Shown one piece after another: positions 11,401-19,861 of a stretch of DNA of 64,000 bases. Every line of letters starts with the position of its first letter. Positions within the stretch are counted from its first letter, which is position 1. The stretch covers positions 5,277,658 to 5,341,657 of the forward strand of contig JAUPSS010000004.1 in NCBI GenBank assembly GCA_040285825.1. The letters are read 5' to 3'. The stretch is from Eukaryota sp. TZLM1-RC. Taxonomy: Eukaryota > Metamonada: BaSk clade. Below the pieces are notes generated by a model. The model saw only the letters and a list, made by a program, of their open reading frames with translations. It did no database searches and was not told the DNA's origin. Made by a program: the position numbers and the translations under genes.

Positions 11401-13897
11401 CAATAAAGAAAAAAACAAGAAAAACTACAATCCCAGTCAAAATTAAATAAAATGAAAGATTTGAATACAAATTGAAAATAAAGGAGAATAGTTCATTATA
11501 AAAATTAACCAAAGCAGTGGAAAACTGACGAGCATTGCCAAAAACAAAACTCGATTCAAACTTAGGGTTAGGGTTAGGGTAAGTCAGATGATCAGCAAAA
11601 AGCCCCACATCTGCACAGTAACTCAACCCCTGCTGCCATAAAGAAGTTGTAAATGCGGCATGAGATTGAGGTGAAATGGGAAACTTCACAATTGAAATTA
11701 CCTTTGGAAGAGAAAACAATCTTGATAAGCTCTTTGGCAATGTAGGAGAATCTTCAAATTCTTGTCTTGGACAGCCAGAGCTCGGATCAGTTTTGGTGGC
11801 TAGTCTGGTTAAATGAAAAGCTAAATGTTGAGATTGAGAAGCCAAGAGGGTTGAAAAATTCCCATTCAAGTCCTCAATAGACATGGTGAGATCAAAATGA
11901 TTGGAAAATTCATATTCCAACATTCTGGTAGGTAAATTAAGAGAGAGTTGAATGGCATGGCTCAATTCATATGCATGCACTGAAAACTTGCTGGATTGAG
12001 ATAGCCAAATCAAACCAAACAAACCTAAAACAACAAAAACAACAAAGACTAATGCCAGAGTGGCATACATTGAAACTTTGAGAAACAGCCCCTTCTTTTT
12101 CTCCCGCTTTTGGGTTCCCAAAATTTTGGTGGTTTTTGCACTGCATATACTCTGATGAATACTTGACCCACTAAGAACTGAACCAACAGCAGAACCGGAT
12201 TCTGAAAAATTTTGTTTCCCCGCAATTAGAGCTGCAGCGGTTGAATCTAAAATATCAGCAGTGGTATCATCAAGGTGGATGTCCCGAATGAACCAAGAAA
12301 ATCGGACAACAACAGGATAATCCTCATAACCAGCTGCAAAATATTGTGAAAAATAGTTAAAAGTTCGTTCTCTGGAAACATGTAAATCGTGCAGGATGTC
12401 AGATACCTTGTTAAGATCCACGTTTTTCTTTAGTAGAGAATCCCAAAAGGAGGCAACAACAGACAAACAATGATGAAAAGAACTATCTATTCTATTGACA
12501 AGTTTGAGTTTGGTATGTTCCATTGATTGCAATGCTGCGAACTGCTGACCTGTAGACGCTCTAAATTCATTAATCTCAGAATTTAAGAATGAGATCATCC
12601 AGTTGACAAAGACAGACTTATCAGAATCATTTGAAAATAGTGAATTTAATTTGGTTTTGGCTAGAGTTAATTGTTTGGAAACGTATAAATGATAAATTGT
12701 GGAAGATATCAAGGCGTAATTCATTTCAAAGCCACTAAATGTTGCTTCTACTTGTGCCAGCAACACTTCAATAAAATTCAAGACTTGGGGTTCTGATTGG
12801 AGAGAATAAGCAGCATTCAACATGGAATTGAATTGAGGAAATCTTCTAATTTCAATACTTTTGGTGGTGTTACCGTCAAGAACGCGTTCGATACATTGAT
12901 ATAGCGAATTATATTTTCTATTAAACAAAAAACAACAAAGCCCACCAAAAAATAAATAGAAAAATAGAAACAAAACTAGATTAAAAATACTATTTGAGTT
13001 TCGAAATTGAGTGTAAACAGAATAGATAAAGAACGCAAAAGCATTTCCTAACCACATACCGAGTCCAGTGGCAGAGATCAACGTGGCACCAACACTGTAA
13101 AAAGGAAAATTAGTGTAAAAGTGGTAGAGGGAAAAAGCAGCAGAGAGCATGTAACATGAACGTATAAGGTAGAATCTGTAAGGAAAAGAAAAGAGAACAA
13201 AGATGAATACGAAGAAAGAGGCCACAGAGTAACAGAGAGCATGGGGATGAGAGATGGCAAACTTGTCTTTGGAAAGAGGAGAAAATTGGTGAAATGTGGT
13301 AAAGCGAAAAAAGGTGGCGAATAACAGGACAAGGAGACAAAAGAGTGCATAGAATCTCCTTGCAATCTCCCAGGGTGATGAGCATGAAGATGTAGGAATG
13401 ACCTGGGTGATGAGAGGATTGTGGGAAGTGTCGAGACCACAACGAATAAAGGACAAAAGAAGTATGGTGAACGGAATACAACACGTTGTCAACGTGATGT
13501 AGAGAACTGAGCCAAAGGTCTTGAGCAACTTTGGCGCACAAGATTTAGTCTGCTGATTTGAGTCAAGGAGTCCAAGTAGTGCAAATGATAATAAAATCGT
13601 GCCACATAGAAGAATAAAGCTTGAGACAATCCAGAATGAAACCGTGGGTGTGATGACAGTATCATGATAGAGAGGAACACTTATCACACTGAAAATAGCT
13701 TTTAAGTCAAGAACTGCATGAAACTCAACAGTTTGTGTTACAAAGCCTATAGATTGCAGTAAGAGAATGCCATAGAGAACGCCTGAATACCGACGAATGA
13801 ATCCATCAGAGAAAAAAGGCCTCAGATAGCGGAAAGAAACGCTAGGATGTTGGAAATCATCTACAGCAACCTGCAAGTCCTTGTTCACATCTATCAT
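8456..13897 (-). CDS. Very large multi-pass membrane protein with Cache-like sensor domain (TmcB-like N-terminus possible)
   Basis: One uninterrupted 1813-aa frame from an ATG at 13897. The N-terminal 330 residues hold about eight hydrophobic segments, followed by a helical soluble region (about 335-600). Further single membrane segments occur, for example ATLALVFVVFVVLGLFGLIW near 630-660 and YLILTGIVVFLVFFFIVLYI near 815-840. About residues 900-1015 look like a dCache ligand-binding domain: FLCVWAGFEPDQYDDADF, FVPMVFRDSGRVEVGAMPEI, then ITVSAPIFQFGHFVGAVGLD. The C-terminal half repeats a pattern of membrane pair plus helical, presumably extracytosolic, segment and ends with a membrane helix. 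No kinase, cyclase or receiver domain is visible, so any signalling output must come from a partner. The N-terminal architecture recalls protist TmcB/TmcC proteins, but I infer this from layout only. Part of the frame (11562-11580) is telomere-like repeat. Confidence 0.8.
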   Translation of the reverse strand: MIDVNKDLQVAVDDFQHPSVSFRYLRPFFSDGFIRRYSGVLYGILLLQSIGFVTQTVEFHAVLDLKAIFSVISVPLYHDTVITPTVSFWIVSSFILLCGTILLSFALLGLLDSNQQTKSCAPKLLKTFGSVLYITLTTCCIPFTILLLSFIRCGLDTSHNPLITQVIPTSSCSSPWEIARRFYALFCLLVLLFATFFRFTTFHQFSPLSKDKFAISHPHALCYSVASFFVFIFVLFSFPYRFYLIRSCYMLSAAFSLYHFYTNFPFYSVGATLISATGLGMWLGNAFAFFIYSVYTQFRNSNSIFNLVLFLFFYLFFGGLCCFLFNRKYNSLYQCIERVLDGNTTKSIEIRRFPQFNSMLNAAYSLQSEPQVLNFIEVLLAQVEATFSGFEMNYALISSTIYHLYVSKQLTLAKTKLNSLFSNDSDKSVFVNWMISFLNSEINEFRASTGQQFAALQSMEHTKLKLVNRIDSSFHHCLSVVASFWDSLLKKNVDLNKVSDILHDLHVSRERTFNYFSQYFAAGYEDYPVVVRFSWFIRDIHLDDTTADILDSTAAALIAGKQNFSESGSAVGSVLSGSSIHQSICSAKTTKILGTQKREKKKGLFLKVSMYATLALVFVVFVVLGLFGLIWLSQSSKFSVHAYELSHAIQLSLNLPTRMLEYEFSNHFDLTMSIEDLNGNFSTLLASQSQHLAFHLTRLATKTDPSSGCPRQEFEDSPTLPKSLSRLFSLPKVISIVKFPISPQSHAAFTTSLWQQGLSYCADVGLFADHLTYPNPNPKFESSFVFGNARQFSTALVNFYNELFSFIFNLYSNLSFYLILTGIVVFLVFFFIVLYISSTAFQQIINQKTAALNAYLLFPKDDPSNALVLQSARFTIREILLSIDDILLKNMPRNKVINVLRKTLMKNKRFLCVWAGFEPDQYDDADFSCPQGHDVDKRFVPMVFRDSGRVEVGAMPEIDKEEFYKMPKETLQFYKTNPFNYDFGSFTANLITVSAPIFQFGHFVGAVGLDVLIGDVDTSDSDDIASRNNFESVVNISDDKTSMKKSSTKCFKGITFFFSLFLVVSSLFITVSFLNNNNQKFEIFQDSVRLSEFLDDSIRFDGEIFASRSFVRKFAVAGNPLFLHYYALSTRVSNFRNQISKYLSDLNNEDALGLVESSFEKLKYLEKITLFQSVHIHNTNPEVSKFLSNFTYNFDDETDSVATLVKYPNTLFYSNNEDDLYQFNSSQLFILSKDIISSNRFFDVLKSFLDGKNQVFDSIRFNISNDSQQFLSFLISRTSLKKYAIVSSILVSLLAMISYYFQSYSRKTKLVTFVLVVFIISCFSYLLYSNNLTLNQLKLDNSRLEEQSLLFEVIADFQASFTTMIHFFELYSLQPELYYHEINRALTEFEHFFNHLSTSYCDRFESQKSICLELLTNLAEFELFDLIKEVLLFSCRLVSIVEVSNESGHLCFQSRFDWDATGHNFDESLKNSSHYQELPYVERKEIAFELIFGLKFDELMRNVMDEIQLISSQLSSAIFEEAKISYHISINFTPFTISISSFILVTSLLLYTCSQFRQFEDNSTIVIKQNLKDANIANHKRRFVFVIFGLFVVFFAGIVVLLWFNPQSTTLFVFMDSLAKVSLDLEDIEYSMLQSILNKELFSISFDKLTALSHEFNLHYNKLVELSQYLNAEVIDLLYSSKFSTTDTHSGFAYYYHSVSSFVQQYLANFGNSNNVASLINSTASAREILLRVHDVVLGLGQSLVRSTKIVVFLVCLLGLLGISFGFVLFRSMLVSLQQEQDTVVSLLKMLPEEAVERIPELSKYLHSVGISK

Positions 13898-14032
13898 TTA
13901 ACAGATCTGATGGTAGAAATAGAATCTGTTTACAAGGAAAAAAGAGGGGTTTCTAGACCAGGAACGCCCAGGAAGAGATGGACGAGTCTTGTGTAGCTTT
14001 TGTTTCTAGTTTTGGTTTGGTTTTCTTGGTTG

Positions 14033-14888
14033 GTATTGAAATTCCAGCTAAATTATATTCAATTGATGCTATTCTTCATTTGGGTTCGTTTTTAGGAAAT
14101 GGTGCATCAGTTGCTGCATAGACTTCTGATTTATTTTTTAATTCTAATGATCAGAATTATATTTTCAATTTAGATTTTAAGAATGCTTTCAATTCTGTAC
14201 ATCGAAGTGCAGTTTATGATGTTATCCAAAAAGAATTTCCAGAATTATCCAGCTATTTTTATTTATTTTATGGTAAAGCCAGTGAACTAATTTATGAATC
14301 TTATGCTTTATTTTCGTTTTCCGGAATTAAGCAAGGTGATCCCCTTGGGCCATTACTCTTTTGTGTGGCAATTCACAAGTCTTTGATTCATTTCAGTAAT
14401 CGCTATCCGATGTTGAAGATAGTAGGATACATGGATGATATCTCAATTATTGGTCCATTAAATGTTTAAAATGAAATTGCGTCTGAAGCCTGACTGTTTT
14501 ACAGAGATGTTGGTCTTTTGCTTGATGCAAACAAATGTCTCCTCATAGGAAAAGTTAAAGATAGATTAACCATTGATGGTGTTGAAATTCCTTTTCTTAA
14601 CTATTCCTCAGATGCTTTTCGTTTCCTAGGATGCTGGCTTGGAAATGTTCCAAAAATTACTGAAGAATTGAATAATCTTTAAATGAAATTGGGTTCTGAA
14701 CTTGATACAATTTCGTCATTTGAAATTGAGAAACATATTAAGTATTTTATCTTAAAAATTTGCTACTCCGGTGAAATTCCTCACATTTTAAAAAACAACA
14801 TCTCCTGATATTTTACGTGAGTTTTGCCGCTCATTTAATTATTTGAGAACAAAATTTTTTGCAACTTTGATTGATGAATTTGTTGATT
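14033..14888 (+). mobile_element. Chimeric LINE remnant (B piece joined to A-like RT)
   Basis: Two different LINE pieces are fused. 14033-14100 matches family B (IPAKLYSIDAILHLGSFLGN). From about 14100 the sequence is A-like: NLDFKNAFNSVHRSAVYDVI (RT motif A), SGIKQGDPLGPLLFCVAIH (motif B), GYMDDISIIGPLN (motif C), then decayed thumb sequence ending KFFATLIDEF. Stop codons interrupt it, for example TAA at 14467. The right end abuts 28S rRNA sequence directly at about 14889, without a poly-A tail. Confidence 0.85.
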
Positions 14889-14889
14889 T

Positions 14890-14944
14890 CTGCTCAGTGC
14901 TCTGAATGTCATTGTGAAGAGATTCAATCAAGCACGGGTAAACA

Positions 14945-14989
<45 letters not shown>

Positions 14990-15045
14990 CCTAATCAGTG
15001 ACGCGCATGAATGGATTAACGAGGTTCCCATTGTTCCTATTTACC

Positions 15046-15081
<36 letters not shown>

Positions 15082-15485
15082 TAATTCAGCGGGGAAAGAA
15101 GACCCTGTGGAGCTTGACTCTAGTCTGATATTGTGAACCGATTCAGGAGGTGTAGCGTACAGGGGAGTAGATTTATCTACGCCAATGAAACACCCTGACT
15201 CTTGACATTGGTTTGCTAACTTAATTAATCCGAAACAGGTTTCCTGTTTCAAGATTTAAGTGTCTTCGGATACGATCGGATTTAAGGACATTGTCAGATG
15301 GGGAGTTTGGCTGGGGCGGCACATCTCCAAAATAATAACGGAGGTGTCCTAAGGTGAGCTCAATGAGAACAAAAATCTCATGTGGAACATAAGGGTAAAA
15401 GCTCACTTGATTTTGATTTTCAGTATGAATACAAACCAAGAAATTGTGGCCTAACGATCCTTTTAACTATAAGAAACTTTTAGCT

Positions 15486-15528
<43 letters not shown>

Positions 15529-15630
15529 AGCCAAGCGTTCATAGCGACGTTGCTTTTTGATTCTTCGATGTTGGCTCTTCCTATCATTGAGAAGCAGAAT
15601 TCTCAAAGCGTTGGATTGTTCACCCATTAA

Positions 15631-15670
<40 letters not shown>
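14890..15670 (+). rRNA. 28S (LSU) rRNA fragment, displaced
   Basis: About 780 bp of nuclear large-subunit rRNA, covering the domain IV to V region. It starts at CTGCTCAGTGCTCTGAATG and includes GACTCTCTTAAGGTAGCCAA, AAGACCCTGTGGAGCTTGAC, GGGATAACTGGCTTGTGGC and TTTAGACCGTCGTGAGACAG, where it stops abruptly. Expansion segments are divergent, as expected of a protist. The rest of the 28S is absent and both sides are transposon sequence, so this is a dispersed rRNA fragment rather than a working rDNA unit. The highly conserved positions look intact, so it derives from a functional gene. Confidence 0.93.
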
Positions 15671-15671
<1 letters not shown>

Positions 15672-15735
15672 TTTACTAAAATAATAAGACAACAATAAAA
15701 CTATAAAATTACATCAACTAAGTTAACAAAAAAAC

Positions 15736-15827
15736 TGTTGGCGCCCTAAGGCTTATATAATATGATTAGAAAATAAATCAACTTTTCCTTATTGACTTTT
15801 CTTTACTACAATAGACTTTAGGCAACA
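15736..15827 (+). repeat. Left 92-bp LTR
   Basis: Starts TGTTGGCGCCC, contains a TATA-like TTATATAATATG and ends TTTAGGCAACA. It differs from the right copy at about one position (CCTTATT against CCTCATT), which points to a fairly recent insertion. Confidence 0.8.
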
Positions 15828-15904
15828 ATAACTATTGGCCATTTTAAAGTCAAAAGGTATACCATAACTTCAGCACTAGTGAACATCCCCAGACACTTTA
15901 CAGC

Positions 15905-16324
15905 ATGTCAGACATCTTCCAACAAGATATCTCTGACCCTAATCCCCCACTTAACATGCAGCAGGTACCAGCGACACGTATACATAATATAGAGGGTAAC
16001 GAGGCAACGGACCCGGATCCCACCTCCCCCTCCCTTGAAGTAGAAGAAGATGAAAGAGTGGACGAGGTCCCTCCATCTTCAGCAACAGAAGAGGTAACGA
16101 GAACGGACCCAGTTCCCTCTCCCCTCAAAGCAATGGAAGAGGTAACGAGAACGGACCCGGCTCCCTCTCCCCTCAAAGCAATGGAAGAGGTAACGAGAAC
16201 GGACCCGGCTCCCTCTCCCCTCCCAATTGTAGAACCTGTCTCAAAGGGAACGGATGGAAATCCCACCTTAGACACGTCTTCTGCATTAGGAGAATATGAA
16301 GAAATTCACATAATCTCAATTTGA
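15905..16324 (+). CDS. Acidic, proline-rich repeat ORF inside the TRIM-like element
   Basis: 139-aa ORF starting MSDIFQQDISDPNPPL. The middle has three tandem 16-residue units (EEVTRTDPAPSPLKAM and variants). Composition is rich in E, D, P, S and T, so it is probably disordered. There is no zinc knuckle or capsid motif, so calling it Gag would be a guess from its position after the left LTR. A second short frame starts at 16324 in a way that suggests a frameshift; the alternative frame there reads DEMEGEDDSSDGSS. The reverse strand is also open through the repeats, but that is a by-product of repeat composition. Confidence 0.45.
   Translation: MSDIFQQDISDPNPPLNMQQVPATRIHNIEGNEATDPDPTSPSLEVEEDERVDEVPPSSATEEVTRTDPVPSPLKAMEEVTRTDPAPSPLKAMEEVTRTDPAPSPLPIVEPVSKGTDGNPTLDTSSALGEYEEIHIISI
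16088..16231 (+). repeat. 48-bp tandem repeat, three units
   Basis: Units at 16088-16135, 16136-16183 and 16184-16231. Each begins GAAGAGGTAACGAGAACGGA and encodes EEVTRTDP-x-PSPL. The last unit diverges at its 3' end. Confidence 0.92.
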
Positions 16325-17034
16325 TGAGATGGAAGGAGAAGATGACTCCAGTGATGGATCCTCCTAACAAGGACACAGAGCCTTACCTCGAATCAATGGA
16401 CTTTTATTCATTCGAGCAGCTCCCTTCCTTATGGAGCCAAACACGAGAAAAGTCGACCAAATACGAGGTTACGGGTAGAAACTCCACCTCCACTGTTATT
16501 GTACTACCATGCAAAGATACGGTCCTTGCTCCTCTGATATTTTTAGTCGTAAAGCCAGTACTTTAACAACAAAAGACGCCGCCTTCGGGTCTCTTAGGTT
16601 TGTTACTTTGCTGACTGTTGTTTTTGATCCAACATAGACCCTGCATGATCATTAGCGAATCCTTTCTTCGATTCCATGATACTTTTACTAAACGACACTA
16701 CCAAGTTTCTCGTTTACGAAAAAGGGAAGAAGCAGAGCGCCTTTATGAAGCGATTAAAACATACACAAAAAAGTATTCAAACACATAGATCTTGGAACGA
16801 GGCCCTTTTCAGTTATTGCTTACTACCTTATACTAACATTATTGTAGGAGAGTCATAGTACATCAATTGTCGATCTTAAAAATGTGCAACCAGTGTTTGT
16901 GTGAATCCCAATCACTACAAAGATAATTGTACAATGGAAAACATTAGAATTTGGTATTTAGTTTTCAGTAGTTATAGTTATTTAGTTATTTGTTCATAGT
17001 TTTAGTTTCATATTCATATAAGCTGATTTATTTT

Positions 17035-17052
17035 GAAAAAGGGAAGAAGCAG
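17035..17052 (+). other. Polypurine tract next to the right LTR
   Basis: GAAAAAGGGAAGAAGCAG ends exactly where the right LTR begins, the expected site of plus-strand priming. An identical 18-mer occurs inside the element at 16718-16735, where it is not followed by LTR sequence. Confidence 0.6.
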
Positions 17053-17144
17053 TGTTGGCGCCCTAAGGCTTATATAATATGATTAGAAAATAAATCAACT
17101 TTTCCTCATTGACTTTTCTTTACTACAATAGACTTTAGGCAACA
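17053..17144 (+). repeat. Right 92-bp LTR
   Basis: Same ends (TGTTG...CAACA) and length as the left copy. It directly follows the purine tract. Confidence 0.8.
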
Positions 17145-17154
17145 AAACAACAAA

Positions 17155-17765
17155 AATGAAATCATTATTCAGCCATAACTCTTCGAAGATAAGAATCATA
17201 TGTCAGCATGACTCTGTAAGAACCTTTCAAAGCCAAAACAGCCACCGTCTGAAAAGATTTGACTTTTAATGCTTTCAATCTCTTGTAAGTATTTTTCAAT
17301 ACCGCCAAAAAGAGAAAAAACTAAAGGAACAATTTCATTACACTGTTCAGGAACAAGACAAGCGTATTTTCTTAACTTTCGTTGAATTGAATCATCAAAA
17401 GCTTTGGTCAAATTATGATTATTGCCTCCAGAAAATGTTAAATCACAAAATTTTTTGCCATCTTCAATATAAAAATCAGCAATTTTTTGTTGACCATTAT
17501 GTTCAAAAAGTTTTCAATATTACGATCAGAAATATTGAATTCTTCAGCAATACTAAGTTTCACAGCATCATCTTTGTCTTCGTCTTTGCTTAACAGCACC
17601 ACTCACTTTTTTACAGGCACAAAAGTGGGAAGAAGTCAAATTCTTGTAACCACAAAGAGAACACATAGGAACAGCTGTGAAATTCAAAAGTCTCCATTGC
17701 AGACATTGTACATATTCCGAATTATTAATTTTACAAATTTCATTCGTCGGAAGAACCAATAAAAA
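17155..17765 (-). mobile_element. Diverged LINE remnant (sixth lineage?), zinc motif and C-terminal block
   Basis: On the minus strand a zinc-like motif CSLCGYKNLTSSHFC lies near 17640, and downstream NEIVPLVFSLFGGIEKYLQE aligns with the C-terminal FVPFAFSIFGNIG block of families A-E. The spacing matches the other LINEs but the sequence is far more diverged, so it may be a separate, older lineage. Several frameshifts are present. Confidence 0.6.
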
Positions 17766-17783
17766 AGATGATTAAGATTTGAT

Positions 17784-17841
17784 TACATTTTTGGTGTAGA
17801 AAAACTTTGTTGCATGAACTGTTACATTGATAAAGAAAAAT
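17784..17841 (+). repeat. Short dispersed repeat, copy 1
   Basis: ACATTTTTGGTGTAGAAAAA and the following bases recur in diverged form at 18236-18291 (TTTTTGGTGTAAAAAA, then TTACATTGATAAAGAA). Function unknown. Confidence 0.65.
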
Positions 17842-17972
17842 TATTTTACTTTTGTAATTTGACAGAAACAAAAAAAATTAATACAAAAAACAATTTACAG
17901 TTTCACTGTCATTTTGAATGTATTCTAGAAACAGATATCGTTTGTTTGATTTGAATCAAAAGGTGATCGTTT

Positions 17973-18225
17973 GTATATGGCAACGGTAACGCTATTTTCT
18001 GCACGATTATCATTCTTTTGATTAGGTCAGTATCTTTTTCAAAATTTATGAGATTTATTCCATCATTAAAACCAATGTTCATGTCATTCACTTGATTTGA
18101 ATTCCTTTGTTGATAATCATTTTACAACATTTGCGACAATTTATACATGGTTATCTTGCCTTTGAAAAAATGGAAACGAATGGCGCATTTCACATGAGAA
18201 GTTTTCAAGTTTATAAATACAGCAT
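17973..18225 (+). repeat. About 250-bp dispersed repeat, copy 1
   Basis: Starts GTATATGGCAACGG and shares long blocks with 19142-19388, including CGATTATCATTCTTTTGATT, AACCAATGTTCATGTCATT and ACAATTTATACATGGTTATC. The two copies have many substitutions and small indels. They are in direct orientation 1.17 kb apart. No coding frame is shared. Confidence 0.85.
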
Positions 18226-18235
18226 GTGTTCTTGT

Positions 18236-18291
18236 TCACATTTTTGGTGTAAAAAATCATTGTTGCGTGAACTTTTACATTGATAAAGAAG
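18236..18291 (+). repeat. Short dispersed repeat, copy 2
   Basis: Diverged copy of 17784-17841. It directly follows the first 250-bp repeat, so the two repeat types are interleaved. Confidence 0.65.
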
Positions 18292-19141
18292 TTTTTCTTT
18301 TTCTATTAAACATAAATAAAAAATAAATTTAAAATTTCATAAATTCAACAAACACTTTTATTGCAAAATCAGTACACGAAATTAGATGCTCTATTGATCA
18401 AAAATACTGCACCAAAAAAGCTAAAACAATTTGGCACAGTTTTCATTTGAAATCCCCATTTCTTATATGACAAAAAGACTCCACACTTGACAATAAATCT
18501 TTGAATTGTAATATCCATATGAGTGTTTAAAACGCTGTTGAATGTTATTGTGTTTTCACACTTTCTGTGAAAACATGCTTATGCACAAGTGATACAAGGC
18601 AGGTTTGATACATGAAGAAATGATTAATGTAATCTGTTTCAATGGCAATCTTGAAAACAATAGTGTTGGCAGAAAAGATGATGTATGTACTGAAAAGAAT
18701 ACTGTCCAGGAAAACTTTATTATGATAGAGTCTTCATCAAAAAGAAAGTACAACGGTGAAGACATCAAGCCAATCCATGAACAATTGAGATCAAAAGAGT
18801 GATTGAGTCAAACGAAACACTTACAATAACCGATAGGTACAAGATTTACGGAATATAAATCCAAAATGCGCTAGACAAGGCTGCTGCACTGATGGCAATC
18901 GTGATGCCTACCCTTCTGTCCCCAAGAATCATGGCACTAAGAGTATAATGTGTTTGAAGTTACAGACGCATCCCCAAGTTTGAGTACGGAAATGAGAAAA
19001 ACCGCAGAAGGTTGCTCAGGTTGGAAGATCAAATTTTGGGTCTGGTTTCAAACTTCAGATTTTCCAATTTTAACATTGGAATTTTACCAACCCATCATCC
19101 AATAGATTTTGGTTTTGCTTTCCTGTTTTCTGCATGTGTTC
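18292..19141. other. Region between the 250-bp repeats
   Basis: About 850 bp without a convincing gene. A short frame around 18605-18802 has no recognisable domain. Around 18870-18960 a cysteine-bearing translation (CARQGCCTDGNRDAYPSV) hints at an old coding relic that I cannot name. Confidence 0.4.
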
Positions 19142-19388
19142 GTATATGGCAACGGTTACACTAATTTCTGTACGATTATCATTCTTTTGATTAGATTAGT
19201 ATTTCTTCCAAAATTTTGAGCTTTATGCATCATTGAAACCAATGTTCATGTCATTGATCTGATTTGAATTCATTTGTTGATAATCCTTTTGCAACTGTTG
19301 CGACAATTTATACATGGTTATCTTGCCTTTGAAAAACTCGAAACGAATGGCGCAATTTACAGGAGAAGTTTCCAATTTATGAACAGCA
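19142..19388 (+). repeat. About 250-bp dispersed repeat, copy 2
   Basis: Direct-orientation partner of 17973-18225, with the same block order. It ends around GCGCAATTTACAGGAGAAGT. Confidence 0.85.
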
Positions 19389-19401
19389 GTTCTGAAAATT
19401 A

Positions 19402-19599
19402 GGACTTTTTAAGGGTGAAATCGATGCTAGTGAATGGATTCAACACTTTAATTCAAATCTAATAGAATTGAATCACAAACACTTGAACCCATTAATTATT
19501 GGTCGATTTGTTGTTGATACGTGTAGTATTTACACAACTTATCATCAACCACGCAAATTGAAAAGAGTTTCAGAATTGCAGTTGCAGTTTATTGTCTGA
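19402..19599 (+). other. Orphan 65-codon open frame without ATG
   Basis: The frame reads GLFKGEIDASEWIQHFNSNL, IELNHKHLNPLIIGRFVVDT and then CSIYTTYHQPRKLKRVSELQ before TGA. Its composition looks coding, but there is no ATG, so it may be an exon relic or the end of a lost gene. It follows the second 250-bp repeat directly. I do not recognise it. Confidence 0.3.
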
Positions 19600-19861
19600 A
19601 GGATACAGATTGAACCATGAAATTGTTTAATTTCTTTAACAATGACAATGACCAATTCATGGAAACTGTTAACATAAACCTTATGATGGTTATAAGGACA
19701 GCCAAGAAAATGTCATCAGATATCCGAAAATGATTGACGTGATCGAAGAGGCAGTAATTAGGTGTCAGGAAATTTCCATGGTTGGTTTTAGATGTCATTT
19801 TTGGTTACTATTTGCAATTTTTTTTCAAGTAATTTCTTTTATTATTAATTTCATCAAAAAC

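Larger units (their letters stand above)
15736..17144 (+). mobile_element. Miniature LTR retrotransposon (TRIM-like)
   Basis: Two near-identical 92-bp direct repeats (15736-15827 and 17053-17144) flank 1225 bp. Each repeat starts TGTTG and ends CAACA, the TG...CA inverted ends of LTRs. A purine-rich run lies immediately inside the right repeat (17035-17052), where a polypurine tract should be. The flanks AAAC (15732-15735) and AAAC (17145-17148) could be a short target duplication. The interior encodes an acidic, proline-rich repeat ORF but no protease, RT or integrase. That fits a non-autonomous TRIM or a deleted copia-like element. I could not identify a tRNA primer site after the left repeat. 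Confidence 0.75.

Noticed and set aside
11562-11580. Chromosome end or telomere
   Set aside because: Only three repeat units, inside an intact coding frame, with genes continuing on both sides.
13078-13680. Three minus-strand ORFs of 63-143 aa
   Set aside because: Other-frame shadows of the 1813-aa membrane protein, rich in Ser, Leu and Phe because of the reading-frame shift.
14961-14976. R2 retrotransposon insertion in 28S rDNA
   Set aside because: The R2 target sequence is present but uninterrupted; the LINE-rRNA junction is about 80 bp upstream, so this is not a site-specific R2 insertion.
15037-15439. Two minus-strand ORFs of about 70 aa
   Set aside because: They lie entirely within conserved 28S rRNA sequence.
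16088-16231. CRISPR-like array
   Set aside because: The three 48-bp units are directly adjacent with no spacers and encode a peptide repeat.
15898-16275. 125-aa reverse-strand Ser/Gly-rich protein
   Set aside because: The antisense frame stays open only because of the 48-bp repeat; the forward frame is better placed inside the LTR element.
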